Shown here piece by piece: positions 13,697-22,741 of a DNA stretch of 36,194 nt (position 1 is its first letter; each line of letters begins with the position of its first letter). The stretch lies in IMG/VR virus record IMGVR_UViG_3300025131_000182, positions 1-36,194 of that record; one strand, written 5' to 3'. The notes under the pieces were generated by a model, which worked only from the letters and a program-made list of their open reading frames with translations, ran no database searches and had not been told where the DNA came from. Both the position numbers and the translations under genes were made by a program. The DNA is from a virus.

Positions 13697-14676
13697 TAAA
13701 ACATCCTCCATCCGCCAAATACGCCCTGCCCGGTGGCCGCGTATGTTTCCCAGTTTGCTGTGGTAACAAACGCTTGCACCTCGTAGTAATTATCGTTCGC
13801 CGAATCGGCTATGCTGCCAGACACGCGCGCTACTACATTTCCACCGACAGACGTTGACTGATGATTTGCTATAGCTGTCAGAATAGTGTCGCTACTGTTT
13901 CGCTGCAGAATCCTGATACCAAAATCTGTATCTGCTGCTAGGGTGGTTGCAGCACCCCTGAGCGGCATTGCTGCGTGTAAAAAATACTTGCCAGCAGCTC
14001 CCGGCGTCCACTTATAGCCCGAAAAGGTACCGGCAGCGTCCCATCGCTCCGTCCCCCAAGTCGAATCTACTGTTGTCCATATACTGCTTGAATTTCCTGT
14101 TATGTCCGTGGTTAGCAGGACATTAAACGACGTGGCTATTTCAGAGCTTAATTGCAATCTAGCATTAGCGACCGTTATCTTTTTCTGCGCTCCGTCGTGC
14201 ACAGGGATAAAGTTGGCATCTCCGAGTGTAGTTACTGCCGTCTGGTCGTGTATCTCAAGGTTGGGATTGAGCACAATAAACACGTCACTCGTAGCGTCGT
14301 AGCTGAATATATAAATGCCGTTTATTACCAGTTGCCCGGCAGCTAGTGCGGTCTGACTTGTGGTCACAACAGATTTTACGCCGACGCTATCGACGTCCAA
14401 AGTTACCGCGCCGGTATTGGTCGCATTGCATACAACAGCAAAATGGTCACCGGCTGCGTATGCGCTTATGGTCTGACTCGCCGCTAACGTGTACGCGGTA
14501 GTTCCGCCCCCGAGCGAGGTTACAGCGTGGTCGTCGGTCCACAGCCGCTTAAGCCTTGCAGCGGTCTCACGCCAAACATTGTTTGTTACGCTTGGCGCGG
14601 CGCCCTCTGCGAACCCGCCAGGCGAGGCGCCGTCGTTGCTGCCAGCTACTACGTTATAGTCTTTGATTTCAGCCAT
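13696..14676 (-). CDS. Tail fibre or receptor-binding protein
   Basis: 326 residues. The N-terminus (GFAEGAAPSVTNNVWRETAA) resembles the attachment end of phage fibres. The middle is a run of short beta repeats (TSLGGGTTAYTLAASQTISA, AGDHFAVVCNATNTGAVTLD). The C-terminal 150 residues look like a C1q/TNF-type jelly roll: WDAAGTFSGYKWTPGAAGKY, then alternating strands to GVFGGWRMF. Such domains trimerise and bind cell-surface targets. AAGG precedes the ATG. The gene looks more AT-rich than its neighbours, common for host-range genes. Confidence 0.7.
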   Translation of the reverse strand: MAEIKDYNVVAGSNDGASPGGFAEGAAPSVTNNVWRETAARLKRLWTDDHAVTSLGGGTTAYTLAASQTISAYAAGDHFAVVCNATNTGAVTLDVDSVGVKSVVTTSQTALAAGQLVINGIYIFSYDATSDVFIVLNPNLEIHDQTAVTTLGDANFIPVHDGAQKKITVANARLQLSSEIATSFNVLLTTDITGNSSSIWTTVDSTWGTERWDAAGTFSGYKWTPGAAGKYFLHAAMPLRGAATTLAADTDFGIRILQRNSSDTILTAIANHQSTSVGGNVVARVSGSIADSANDNYYEVQAFVTTANWETYAATGQGVFGGWRMF

Positions 14677-14685
14677 GATATTACC

Positions 14686-15510
14686 TTAAAAACTGAACAG
14701 GTCGCCGATACCGCCAAGCCCGCCCATTGACTGCAAGAAGCCTAGACCAGCCATTGTGCCGCCTGCTAGGTTTTGCAGGGTCGACGGCGTGCTGTAGTCC
14801 TCGTTGCTCGATGAGCCATAAGATCCTCCCCCTATGGAGGCCATGTAGCGAGACAGCGCATCATACGGCTGCTCCTGGTTGAACTGGTGACGCTGAATGT
14901 CTGCACTCAGTTCCTTTTGAGCCTGCGTGTCATAGAGCTCTCCGACGTTCAGCATCTGCGCTGCGTCCAGGTACGACATAGGCGCAATCTCGGGCGCCAA
15001 CTGTGCAGCCTGCAGCATGCGGTCACGCTCATTGTTATACGCTCCACCATAGATGGTCGTATTTATGTCGCCGAGGCCCTGTGCGAGCGCAGCACGGCTT
15101 ATGTCCATCTGGTTTTGGTACAGCCCGCTACCATAGCGTCCGGCCGCATCAAAGCCGGCGCCGATACCCGGTGCCACCGCTTCGCTGTACTGCCTCCCCA
15201 TCTGCCGTCCCGCCATATCCGAGGTAGCTTGGAGATACGGATTGGTCGCCGGGTCGAGATACTGTCCACTTAGTGTGTCAGCAATCATCCCCTGCGTGGG
15301 CGCTGTGATCGGGTTGCCTGCGTTGGCAATGCGCAGGTACTGACTGAGCGCATCCTGCGTGGTGCCACTCAATGGTGCCACGGTGCTCCCGCCATAGTAG
15401 TCAGGTCCGCCTGTCGCTAACAGGTTGCCGGCCGCATCAAAGCCGCGCTCAAGGTACGGCTGTTGAGATAGCCAGGGTTCGGTGCTGCTGTGGAGTGTCT
15501 CGGTTGCCAT
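14686..15510 (-). CDS. Virion structural protein, ejection or tail-associated
   Basis: 274 residues, rich in Gln, Gly, Ala and Tyr. An N-terminal PYLERGFDAAGNLLATGGPDYYGG, a central helical AGRQMGRQYSEAVAPGIGAGFDAAG, and QNQMDISRAALAQGLGDINT with NNERDRMLQAAQLAP recur in uncharacterised podovirus virion proteins. The end is Gly-rich (GGTMAGLGFLQSMGGLGGIGD). It starts directly after the stop of the 518-residue gene. Possibly part of the ejected internal protein set; no enzymatic motif. Confidence 0.55.
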   Translation of the reverse strand: MATETLHSSTEPWLSQQPYLERGFDAAGNLLATGGPDYYGGSTVAPLSGTTQDALSQYLRIANAGNPITAPTQGMIADTLSGQYLDPATNPYLQATSDMAGRQMGRQYSEAVAPGIGAGFDAAGRYGSGLYQNQMDISRAALAQGLGDINTTIYGGAYNNERDRMLQAAQLAPEIAPMSYLDAAQMLNVGELYDTQAQKELSADIQRHQFNQEQPYDALSRYMASIGGGSYGSSSNEDYSTPSTLQNLAGGTMAGLGFLQSMGGLGGIGDLFSF

Positions 15511-17067
15511 TTAGGTGTAACCTCGTAAGAACGGGTTGTGCGAATAATTAAAATACTTTGAAGGGTTGGGCGTACCATACATGAACGGTGTGTACTGATG
15601 ACTAAAGTTGGGCGACCTGCCTGCGACGGCTCGTATTCCTGCCATCTCGCTTGCAGACCGCGGGGTCTGCAAGCGAGAGCTTGCAGTGTCGCCGATGCTG
15701 CCCGTCGTCGTCGGCATTAGTAACGCGTTAGCGATAGTGGCTAGTGCGAGCGAGTCTGGCTCCTCCTCCTCGTTGCTAATAACATCGATATCGGGCCATA
15801 GGTCAGGCCAACTGCCGATAGTGGCTGGGGCAAGCGGATCTTCTTGCTGATTATCATCATTGATAATGTCGGTACCAGGCCACAAGTCAAAAACGCTTGT
15901 GCCTTGCTGGTCTGGCGGGACCTGCCCATCACCGCCCTGCCCTTCGCCATCGCTATCGTCGCCGGTAAGGTCTGCAATGGTTGTTGCGGTATTAATAGCG
16001 TCTACCGCGTCATGCGCCAACGTCCAGGCTGAACTGCCAGGTGATGCGTCGTTCACGCCTCCGTAGCCGCCGTGCCGATTGCGCCCGGTCAATCCTACAA
16101 ACGGCGAGCCAGAGCTGCTGCTATACATAATCGGGCTAGTAATGCGCTGCCCCGTGAACGGGTTGGTAATGCCCATATTCAGAGCCTCGCCCAAGGAGAA
16201 CCCTGATAATGCGTCAGTGGCACCACCTAACAAGTCAAGTCCGCCACCCGGTTGCAGGCCGCCAGTAAACCCGCCCATCAGCGCACCACCAAACGGACCG
16301 CCGAATGCAGCGCCCAAACCTGTAGCAAGCAACCCGCCGAAACCGCCTAGCGAGCTACTGATACCTCTGGGCGGCAACTGGTTCTTCTCCTCCTGCATCC
16401 TCGTATAGATATCGAGGAACTGGAGTTTTTTCCGCGGGTCGAGTGCGTTAATAGCGTCCATTGACGCATAGTCGGACGGACTGATGCCGGCCGCCGCAAG
16501 CGCGTCAGTGAACATGCTATCCGCCAGGCTGCTATTGAGCGAACCCCGCGCGCCTAGCACATCCAAGTTGTACTCGGTGTTCGCTGCTGCTTGTTCGCCC
16601 CACATCAACTCAACATAGTCCCGGCCACCGCTTCTTCCGCCGAGGGTTGGGCCTGCCATTATCTTGTGTGTGTCTGATCCTGGTATGTCCGCAGAGGCCG
16701 GCGGCGTGTCTGCTAACGGCGCGAACGGCGACCCGAATAATTGGTCAAACCACAAGGCAGGGTTCTGTGTGCCCGTTACGCCGGACCCGGTTTGCGTGTA
16801 ATCAAACCGATCTTCACGCGGGCCAGAGTTAGTGAAATACGGATTGACAAAGTTTATCGTTGCGTCGGAATACACGCGAGGAGTAAACGCAGCTAACGGG
16901 TTCTCCTGGATGTGCCTCTCCCTCTCTGCCGCCTGTTGCGCCATGCCCTCATCGCGCAGTCGTACTACCCTTTCTGCTGCTGTCTCTACGGGAGCAGCAG
17001 TCGTTCCCTGCGCTATTTGCGCCTGCATCGCTAAGATTTGCGCTGGCGTTAATAGTCCTCCAAGCAT
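15511..17067 (-). CDS. Gly-rich virion protein, unknown function
   Basis: 518 residues; start overlaps the tail-hub stop (TAATG). The first 60 residues are helical (LTPAQILAMQAQIAQG, ERVVRLRDEGMAQQ). Around 230-290 it has Gly-rich hydrophobic segments (GGFGGLLATGLGAAFGGPFG, GALMGGFTGG) suited to a membrane contact. The C-terminal part contains two near-copies of an acidic motif: FDLWPGTDIINDDNQQEDPL, then PDLWPDIDVISNEEEEPDSL. An internal duplication is thus visible. It lies between tail hub and fibre, so virion placement is likely, role unknown. Confidence 0.55.
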   Translation of the reverse strand: MLGGLLTPAQILAMQAQIAQGTTAAPVETAAERVVRLRDEGMAQQAAERERHIQENPLAAFTPRVYSDATINFVNPYFTNSGPREDRFDYTQTGSGVTGTQNPALWFDQLFGSPFAPLADTPPASADIPGSDTHKIMAGPTLGGRSGGRDYVELMWGEQAAANTEYNLDVLGARGSLNSSLADSMFTDALAAAGISPSDYASMDAINALDPRKKLQFLDIYTRMQEEKNQLPPRGISSSLGGFGGLLATGLGAAFGGPFGGALMGGFTGGLQPGGGLDLLGGATDALSGFSLGEALNMGITNPFTGQRITSPIMYSSSSGSPFVGLTGRNRHGGYGGVNDASPGSSAWTLAHDAVDAINTATTIADLTGDDSDGEGQGGDGQVPPDQQGTSVFDLWPGTDIINDDNQQEDPLAPATIGSWPDLWPDIDVISNEEEEPDSLALATIANALLMPTTTGSIGDTASSRLQTPRSASEMAGIRAVAGRSPNFSHQYTPFMYGTPNPSKYFNYSHNPFLRGYT

Positions 17068-18530
17068 TACCTTATCCCCATCGCTTGCGCCGACACCCGC
17101 ATGCCAACAGCATGGTCAAAGCCGCCCGCGGTATCGCAGCGAAAGCGCATGTACCGCCCAACATCGCGCGTGTTAAATTCCCCGATTGTGTTCGCCGTTA
17201 TCGCAGAGCCGTACACTACGCTATCAGTCAGCGAGTCGCGCGACCCTACATACACGGTGTTAGTCGAGCCCGTGCCCTGCACCAGCGGTCGCATAGAATT
17301 GACGAATATCATTGCCGCGTCTTCCAACGCAAGCTCTGCGGTCTCGAGCCTCGATGTCAACGCCGTGCCGCCAAACGACCCGCTGGCATGCGTCAGGTCG
17401 AATCCGTAGAGCGCCAGCGCTCCACCTTTCCACTGATCGTCATCGAGCGAGGCCATGCCGGCAGTGTCGATGCTGTTGCTGAACAGCGTGTCTATATTGT
17501 CTATCGTGTAGCCCTCACTGCGGCCCGCAAAGATAACTTCGGTGTCGACCTCGGCGTATGACCAGCGCGCTGTCTTGTAGTCGTATATAAGCAGCTCGTC
17601 ACAGTCGCCTGAGCCTGTCGGATATGCCCAGACAATCTTGCCATTGGGTATGTCGACCGCGGCACAGACCCTGTGCATATTTGTCTTTTCCACACGGCTG
17701 TCGAACCATAGGTCGACCTTTTTATCTCCAATCGGAGAGGCGCCTTTGCCCGGCACATATGAGTAGAAGCCGTCGTTGCCCAAGAAGTAAATTGTGTGCC
17801 CGAACTGCACCACGCTTCGGGGGGATGGAGTGCCAAGCCCCGGCGCTGTCTCTATGACGGAGAATATAGTCGGGGGCCCCTGATACCGTAACTCCCATAT
17901 GGACCGCTCGCATATGACGGTTCCGACGTCGCCGCCCATGATTGCCTGGACTGCGCCACCGTCACCAGCAAGCAACTGAGAGTCTGCCTGCGTCGCGGGG
18001 TTCGTGCCCCAGCTTGTCTCCAAGTTCTGGCCGGACCATTGGATCTTATTTGGATAATGCGTTCCATCGTTTATGTCGCCGAGCACTATAAAGCTTTTGA
18101 CTGACGCTATGGCCTTTGCCTTCGGCGGGCTGCCCCCGAGGTTTGCAAAGTCAGTGCCGGGGCCGAATGCTTTTGTCTGTATCGCATCGCCGACAGGGCC
18201 GTTGCATGCGATCACAGCCTCACCCCATTTGAGAAATGCCCACCATGCTTTTGTCGCTGTCGAATACGTGGTGCTAGACTTGTCAGCCCATGTACCCGAC
18301 CCGAGGCGATATAACTTGGTCTCATCGCCGGCATACGCCTCCACCGCCTGATTCGAGTCTTCCATTGCGGCGGCTCCGCGGCAGTACGCGGTAAGCGCGC
18401 TCGAGGTCGTCACCAGGCCTTTCATCTGACGGTAGCTGTCCTTATGAGGCACCACATTCTTTGCCTCAGTGTAGGTGACGTCGGGCAGGTCTGGCGTAAA
18501 CTCGCCGAATGGCAGCGTTGTGTTTAACAT
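17067..18530 (-). CDS. P22 gp10-like tail hub / DNA stabilisation protein
   Basis: 487 residues, beta-rich. LPDVTYTEAKNVVPHKDSYR near the start, repeated blade-like segments (SFIVLGDINDGTHYPNKIQW, FGHTIYFLGNDGFYSYVPG, KIVWAYPTGSGDCDELLIYD) and SERLE-type end match the tail accessory factor that closes the portal and connects to the tail needle or spike. The order connector then hub agrees with P22-type tails. The start overlaps the connector stop by one base. Known role in relatives: keeps packaged DNA inside after terminase leaves. Confidence 0.75.
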   Translation of the reverse strand: MLNTTLPFGEFTPDLPDVTYTEAKNVVPHKDSYRQMKGLVTTSSALTAYCRGAAAMEDSNQAVEAYAGDETKLYRLGSGTWADKSSTTYSTATKAWWAFLKWGEAVIACNGPVGDAIQTKAFGPGTDFANLGGSPPKAKAIASVKSFIVLGDINDGTHYPNKIQWSGQNLETSWGTNPATQADSQLLAGDGGAVQAIMGGDVGTVICERSIWELRYQGPPTIFSVIETAPGLGTPSPRSVVQFGHTIYFLGNDGFYSYVPGKGASPIGDKKVDLWFDSRVEKTNMHRVCAAVDIPNGKIVWAYPTGSGDCDELLIYDYKTARWSYAEVDTEVIFAGRSEGYTIDNIDTLFSNSIDTAGMASLDDDQWKGGALALYGFDLTHASGSFGGTALTSRLETAELALEDAAMIFVNSMRPLVQGTGSTNTVYVGSRDSLTDSVVYGSAITANTIGEFNTRDVGRYMRFRCDTAGGFDHAVGMRVSAQAMGIR

Positions 18531-19135
18531 CAGAAGTCTGTCGGTATGACCCTGGTAGGCTGCTTGCTCTCTTCGCGCCTGCGTAGCTCGCCCAGTGCTT
18601 CCTTTTCCAGCAACTTGAATCGCTGCATGATTTTATCATCGTGCAGGTATCGCATGGCGACGTTCGCAGTGACGCGAGACTCTATCAGCTCCTGCGCGTT
18701 GGTGGTCCATACATTGCTGTCGGTGGTCGCCGAGAGCGTAGCCGGCTTAATCACGCCGGCAATGGTCGTTGTGTATACAGCGCTCGGCGACGGGTACGGT
18801 ATAAACGCGCCACGGTACATCGAGTACCAGGACGGGTCACCGCTGACGTTGCTCGAGTCGTATCGCAGCCGCTCGCTCTCAGATATTGGGTCGATGGTAT
18901 ACGTGCTTTCGTTGCGCGTTATCTGTACCGCTATGATCTCAAGCACAGAAGCCGAGAGCGTGTACTCGCTGATAGTGCTCGAACACGAGAGCGACACCCG
19001 GCCCTCGTTGAACCAGAATCGCTCGCTCTGGTAGAAGCGCACAGCGCTGTGGACCTCGAGCTGGATCTGAGAGCTCAGGTCAGAGCGCGCGAGCATGTCT
19101 GCTACGTTGTCCGATATTACGCCGAGAGTAGTCAC
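18530..19135 (-). CDS. Head-tail connector (adaptor) protein
   Basis: 201 residues from GTG 19135. An N-terminal helix pair (ISDNVADMLARSDLSSQIQLEVHSAVRFYQ), a beta middle (YTLSASVLEIIAVQ, YTIDPIS) and a C-terminal helix (VWTTNAQELIESRVTANVAM, then EALGELRRREES) match podovirus adaptor proteins that bind under the portal. Its place before the gp10-like hub is the expected one. The GTG overlaps the zinc-finger gene's TGA. Confidence 0.7.
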   Translation of the reverse strand: MTTLGVISDNVADMLARSDLSSQIQLEVHSAVRFYQSERFWFNEGRVSLSCSSTISEYTLSASVLEIIAVQITRNESTYTIDPISESERLRYDSSNVSGDPSWYSMYRGAFIPYPSPSAVYTTTIAGVIKPATLSATTDSNVWTTNAQELIESRVTANVAMRYLHDDKIMQRFKLLEKEALGELRRREESKQPTRVIPTDF

Positions 19136-19290
19136 TTGTTATGGCGCCTCATATGTACATGCATTTTCTGGTAGCGCTCACCGCATACCGGGCACGGGCT
19201 CTTGCCGTCGTCGACCGGCGCCGGTTGCACTGCCTGTTGCGCCCTGTGCTGGGCGAGCGGCCTACGCCTTATTGGAATCTGCGATAACAA
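19132..19290 (-). CDS. 52-residue C2H2 zinc-finger protein (TTG start)
   Basis: A small gene between the methyltransferase and the connector. From TTG 19290, with GGAG nine bases upstream, it encodes a basic, Pro/Gln-rich N-terminus (SQIPIRRRPLAQHRAQQAVQ) and a single finger CPVCGERYQKMHVHMRRHNK. The two Cys and two His fit a C2H2 finger. Its ends overlap both neighbours (29 bases with the methyltransferase, 4 with the connector), as expected of a packed phage operon. Function unknown; single-finger phage proteins might bind DNA, RNA or a protein partner. The main doubt is the non-ATG start. Confidence 0.6.
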   Translation of the reverse strand: MLSQIPIRRRPLAQHRAQQAVQPAPVDDGKSPCPVCGERYQKMHVHMRRHNK

Positions 19291-19768
19291 GGAAGCTCAC
19301 TCCAAAGTTTTGGTATGTTTGAACATTGAACCGGGCAAAGAACTTAGGCAGCCACCACTCGGCTGGCTCTTGTGTTAAGTGCGCGTTGCGCCCGTCGGGC
19401 AGTGTCTTAAGCGCAGCCACAGGCGTAATGACTGCGAGTATCGTAGACCCGGTAACTCGCTTGAGGTCATCGAGCACTTCATCTACGCACTCGGGCTCTA
19501 TGTGCTCGAGCACGTCGGTGCAGACCACGAGCGTAGCCGGCGAGGGCATATCATCGAGCCCGTCGATACATGGGTCGTACCCGGTGACGTAGGGCAGTTT
19601 CTTTTTCAGCGTCTGCTTACCGCAGCCATAGTCGAGCACGTCGGTAGTCTTAAGCGCCTCGGCTATGCTGGCGACAGTATCCGCCCAACGGTGACCGCTG
19701 GCGCCATAGTCCCCGCTGTCGCTATGCAGCTTCTGGTTCTGCTCGCGATATGCGTCCGAAATTAGCAT
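19262..19768 (-). CDS. SAM-dependent methyltransferase
   Basis: 168 residues of the class I fold. Motif I is VLDYGCGKQ (43-51), the acidic end of strand 2 is GYDPCI, and the post-II region is CTDVLEHIEPE (83 onward). There is no DNA-methyltransferase catalytic motif (NPPY or PCQ), so a small molecule, sugar or protein is the likely acceptor. It overlaps the TPR-glycosyltransferase by 47 bases, so the pair probably act on one glycan, for example O-methylating a sugar the neighbour attaches. It is short for the class and seems to lack any acceptor-specific domain. Confidence 0.8.
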   Translation of the reverse strand: MLISDAYREQNQKLHSDSGDYGASGHRWADTVASIAEALKTTDVLDYGCGKQTLKKKLPYVTGYDPCIDGLDDMPSPATLVVCTDVLEHIEPECVDEVLDDLKRVTGSTILAVITPVAALKTLPDGRNAHLTQEPAEWWLPKFFARFNVQTYQNFGVSFLVIADSNKA

Positions 19769-21101
19769 TGAGCTCTTCCTTCACTGTGTCAAATACCTGG
19801 TCCCAGCCTTTGCCTTTTTGGCGTATCAGTTTGACCGAGTTATACCAGTCCATCTCGCCTTTGACTTTATAGCGCCACGCTGGGGCCTCTGGCGTCAGGC
19901 ACCAGCACGGTGTGCCGACAGCGCCTGCGATATGTACTGCGGTCTGACAGGGCGTGATGACCAGGTCCAGGGCTACTATCAGAGCCGCTTGAGAGTCGAG
20001 GTCGTCGATTGCATACTGCCAGTGCGGTATGCCCAGCTCTTGCGCCTGAGCAGGCGCCTCGGGCCCGTACTGCACAGAGATGAACTGTGCGTCGGTGCTA
20101 TCAATAAGTTTCTGCCAGTGCTCGAGACCGGGGTTACGGAGCTCCTGGTGCGTAGCTTTTGTGCCGCCGTGCCAGGCTATCCCGATCCGGGGGCCAACTC
20201 CCCACTGGTGGTTTTTCAGCTTGTTGTGATGCTCGTGTATCACGTTCTTGTCTGGCACTAGATACGAGTGACCTGGGAAGTCCTCCGACGTGTTACGGCA
20301 CAGCGCCGGCATCCCCCCCATTGGGAGGTATGCGTCGACGTCGGGGTGCATCTCGATCAGCTCTTCATGCGTAGCGTAGAATCGCACCTCGGGCCATGTC
20401 CGCTCGAACAGCTTAAGCAGCCGGCCCGCAGCTTCGACCACTACCACGTCGGCTTTGTCTTTGAGCTCGTCGAAGCAGGACATGAACATTATCTCATCGC
20501 CCAGTCCTTGCTCGCCGTGTACCGCGAGTTTGCCGACCTTGCCGCCGTTCCATCGCTTGCAGGTATACGGGCGGGCCTGGATAGAATCTGTCAGCGCGTA
20601 GCGTGTTGCGTAGTACGGCCAGGCTTCTTCGTAGCGGCCCAGCTCGAGTAGCGCGAGCGCCTTGTGGTTGCGTGCGTGCGGGTCGTCGGGCGTGATAGCC
20701 AGCGCCCTGTCGGCGTAGTCGATAGCCATGCTTGGGTTGTTCTGATTGACGTATGAGCCGGCGAGCATAGCAAGCGTGTCTGCTGACCCTGGCTCGAGCG
20801 CCAGCCTGTTCTTGTAGCACTCACGCGAGAGCTCTGAGTGCCCCTCGTTACGATACGCGCAACCCAGGTTGTGCCATGCCTCGGGCAACTCTTTGGGTTC
20901 GATTTCAACCGCCTTAGACAGGAGCGCGATGGCAGTGCCAAACTTTTTTTGTTGAGTGCAGAGTGAGCCGTAGAGATACAGCAGCAAGCTGTCGCCCGGC
21001 TGCGAGCCAAGCAGGTTCTCGTACAGGTAAGCAGCCTCGGCGAGCTTGCCGGCTACATGCAGCTCCGTCGCCTCGGTGATCACGTCGCGATAGAGTCGCA
21101 T
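19722..21101 (-). CDS. TPR-domain GT9-like glycosyltransferase
   Basis: 459 residues. Residues 1-150 are tetratricopeptide repeats (LAEAAYLYENLLGSQPGDSL, AIALLSKAVEIEPKELPEAW and more). Residues 190-440 are a GT-B fold of the heptosyltransferase/GT9 type, with GEQGLGDE at 196-203 and CQTAVHIAGAVGTPCW near the end. TPR-GT fusions in bacteria and phages glycosylate proteins or cell-surface sugars; TPRs usually bind the acceptor. An AGGGAGA site precedes the ATG. Position within the head/tail gene set suggests the acceptor may be a virion protein, but host LPS is an alternative. Confidence 0.82.
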   Translation of the reverse strand: MRLYRDVITEATELHVAGKLAEAAYLYENLLGSQPGDSLLLYLYGSLCTQQKKFGTAIALLSKAVEIEPKELPEAWHNLGCAYRNEGHSELSRECYKNRLALEPGSADTLAMLAGSYVNQNNPSMAIDYADRALAITPDDPHARNHKALALLELGRYEEAWPYYATRYALTDSIQARPYTCKRWNGGKVGKLAVHGEQGLGDEIMFMSCFDELKDKADVVVVEAAGRLLKLFERTWPEVRFYATHEELIEMHPDVDAYLPMGGMPALCRNTSEDFPGHSYLVPDKNVIHEHHNKLKNHQWGVGPRIGIAWHGGTKATHQELRNPGLEHWQKLIDSTDAQFISVQYGPEAPAQAQELGIPHWQYAIDDLDSQAALIVALDLVITPCQTAVHIAGAVGTPCWCLTPEAPAWRYKVKGEMDWYNSVKLIRQKGKGWDQVFDTVKEELNANFGRISRAEPEAA

Positions 21102-21114
21102 GTGTCTCCCTGGT

Positions 21115-21134
21115 GCGGGGCCCGGAGGCCCCGC
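21115..21134 (-). terminator. GC-rich hairpin before the TPR-glycosyltransferase gene
   Basis: Perfect 8-pair stem GCGGGGCC/GGCCCCGC with a 4-base loop between the decoration gene and the next start. No T run. It may attenuate transcription after the highly expressed head genes. Confidence 0.45.
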
Positions 21135-21144
21135 GGTTACAGGT

Positions 21145-21558
21145 TTACTTATGGGTGTACAAGACCGTCAAGTCGACCGTCGCTGTAACTGTCCACGTCG
21201 CCGAGGACGGCGCCACAGTGATAAATGTGTACTGCGGTTGCGCGTCATCAGACAGACTGACGCGGAACTTGGTAGCACCCTCATCTGCCCACGCAGGCGC
21301 GGTACCAGAAGCCAATGACCCGAACTGGGTATTGGCGCCGGAGATACCGACAGTCGCGTTGGCGGCAGTGGCTGCGGTCGTTATCTTGCCGTAGACACCG
21401 ATAATGTCCACGCCGCTGGGGATGCGAGCAATTAAGATCGTATCACCAATCGTGGTCGTCGCTGGCGCAACGTATCGGCCTGTAACGGAGTTAACACCCG
21501 CATGTATCAGGTACGGGCCAACGAGCGCGGTCGAGGCCGTATGAGTTGTAGTAGCCAT
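21145..21558 (-). CDS. Probable head decoration protein
   Basis: 137 residues immediately after the major capsid gene, with a very strong ribosome site (AGGAGGT) seven bases before the ATG. Thr/Ala/Val-rich and beta-predicted (VGPYLIHAGVNSVTGRYVAP, TTIGDTILIARIPSGVDIIG, WTVTATVDLTVLYTHK). Strong translation signals, size and place fit a capsid-binding decoration or head fibre protein made in many copies. No direct homology is claimed. Confidence 0.6.
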   Translation of the reverse strand: MATTTHTASTALVGPYLIHAGVNSVTGRYVAPATTTIGDTILIARIPSGVDIIGVYGKITTAATAANATVGISGANTQFGSLASGTAPAWADEGATKFRVSLSDDAQPQYTFITVAPSSATWTVTATVDLTVLYTHK

Positions 21559-21570
21559 TAGCTATACCTC

Positions 21571-22656
21571 CTAAGGCGTCGGCGCGTAGCCGGAAAGAAC
21601 GATGGTACCGAAGTCAGCGGAGTTGAATACCGACTTCTTCAGACCGTAAATGCAGCCTGCCGCCACACCCAATTGGTTGCCGTAGTCGAAAGCCTCCTCC
21701 TCCCACGACATTTTGTTGGGTTTGTTATCCTGGCCGTAAGCCAAAATAGCAGCCTGCGCTCCGCAGAATACGCCGCGGCGGTAGTTCGACCCATCAGAGC
21801 CAGGCGCCGAGGCGTCGGGCACGTTGGGCAGATAGTCCCATTCATGGACAATCACGTTGTTGTAGATGAACGAGGCGCCCGTAACAATCGGGTTGTCGCT
21901 TATCTTGCCGCCCGACAGCATCGCCTTGTTGACGTCGTAGAAGTTACCAGCGGTCGAAGCGTCCCGACGTAGCTGAAAGATCTGATACGGGTGGAGGAAC
22001 GTGACCCACATGTTCTTGCCGTCAACATTGATAGGCCGAATACGTGGGGTGATAACCTTGGCCCGAGCAACTGCTCGGTCGAGGTCAGCGAGCTTAACCG
22101 CGTGCGTGGTAGTCGCCGACAACGAAGCCTCGGTTGTGATGGTTCCTGTGTCGCCGCCGCCAACAATAAACTTGTTGGCCGTAGGTGCAGTCGTTGCCAT
22201 GTTGCCGCTGTACTTGGTGTCGGACTGTCCGGTGTTACCCGTCAACTGATTAGCGAGCGATTTTTCCATGCGCTCGATCCACCAATCTTGGAGTCCCGCC
22301 CGAGCCTCTTCTCGTACTGAGAAGCTAACCCGCTGCTCTGACATCTTGCCGGAGCTGCGAACCGCATGACGAAGCTGGTCGATGGTTACGGCATCGTTGT
22401 AGGTGACTAAAGCCTCTTCGTTGCCTTCCAGGCCGTTGTCGCCGGCAGTACCGTCGCCGGTTAAAAGATTACGCAGGCCGACGGTGATTTTATCACCAGG
22501 GCCTTTCTGCGTTTCGGTTTTGATCTGTACAAGGCTCTTGTCGCCCTTCCCGGTAAACTTACCAAAGAAGCTCGTTCCAATAATTTCATGGAACAATTTA
22601 CGCGACCAGAGTTTGACAGCTAATGGATGGTTAACACCATACGCTGTAGTAGCCAT
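21571..22656 (-). CDS. Major capsid protein, N4-gp56 family
   Basis: 361 residues. The start GVNHPLAVKLWSRKLFHEII with SFFGKFTGKGDKSLVQIKTE, GDKITVGLRNLLTGDGTAGD, LEGNEEALVTYNDAVTIDQL and the RSSGKMSEQRVSFSVREEA block are hallmarks of the N4-gp56/DUF4043 capsid family (HK97 fold). It forms the head shell around the scaffold. GGAG seven bases before the ATG. Hairpins on both sides (22686, 22742 and 21115) may set its high expression. Confidence 0.88.
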   Translation of the reverse strand: MATTAYGVNHPLAVKLWSRKLFHEIIGTSFFGKFTGKGDKSLVQIKTETQKGPGDKITVGLRNLLTGDGTAGDNGLEGNEEALVTYNDAVTIDQLRHAVRSSGKMSEQRVSFSVREEARAGLQDWWIERMEKSLANQLTGNTGQSDTKYSGNMATTAPTANKFIVGGGDTGTITTEASLSATTTHAVKLADLDRAVARAKVITPRIRPINVDGKNMWVTFLHPYQIFQLRRDASTAGNFYDVNKAMLSGGKISDNPIVTGASFIYNNVIVHEWDYLPNVPDASAPGSDGSNYRRGVFCGAQAAILAYGQDNKPNKMSWEEEAFDYGNQLGVAAGCIYGLKKSVFNSADFGTIVLSGYAPTP

Positions 22657-22685
22657 GAGTGGTCTCCAATATGCGTTGAACTGTA

Positions 22686-22701
22686 GATAGCTGGTGCTAT
22701 C
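22686..22701. promoter_or_regulatory. Inverted repeat in the capsid leader
   Basis: GATAGC-TGGT-GCTATC, a perfect 6-4-6 inverted repeat 30 bases upstream of the capsid ATG. It could be an mRNA leader hairpin or an operator. Confidence 0.3.
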
Positions 22702-22741
22702 CGTTTATCTCACAGTTCCCTGTCGCATATGGGATAAGCGA

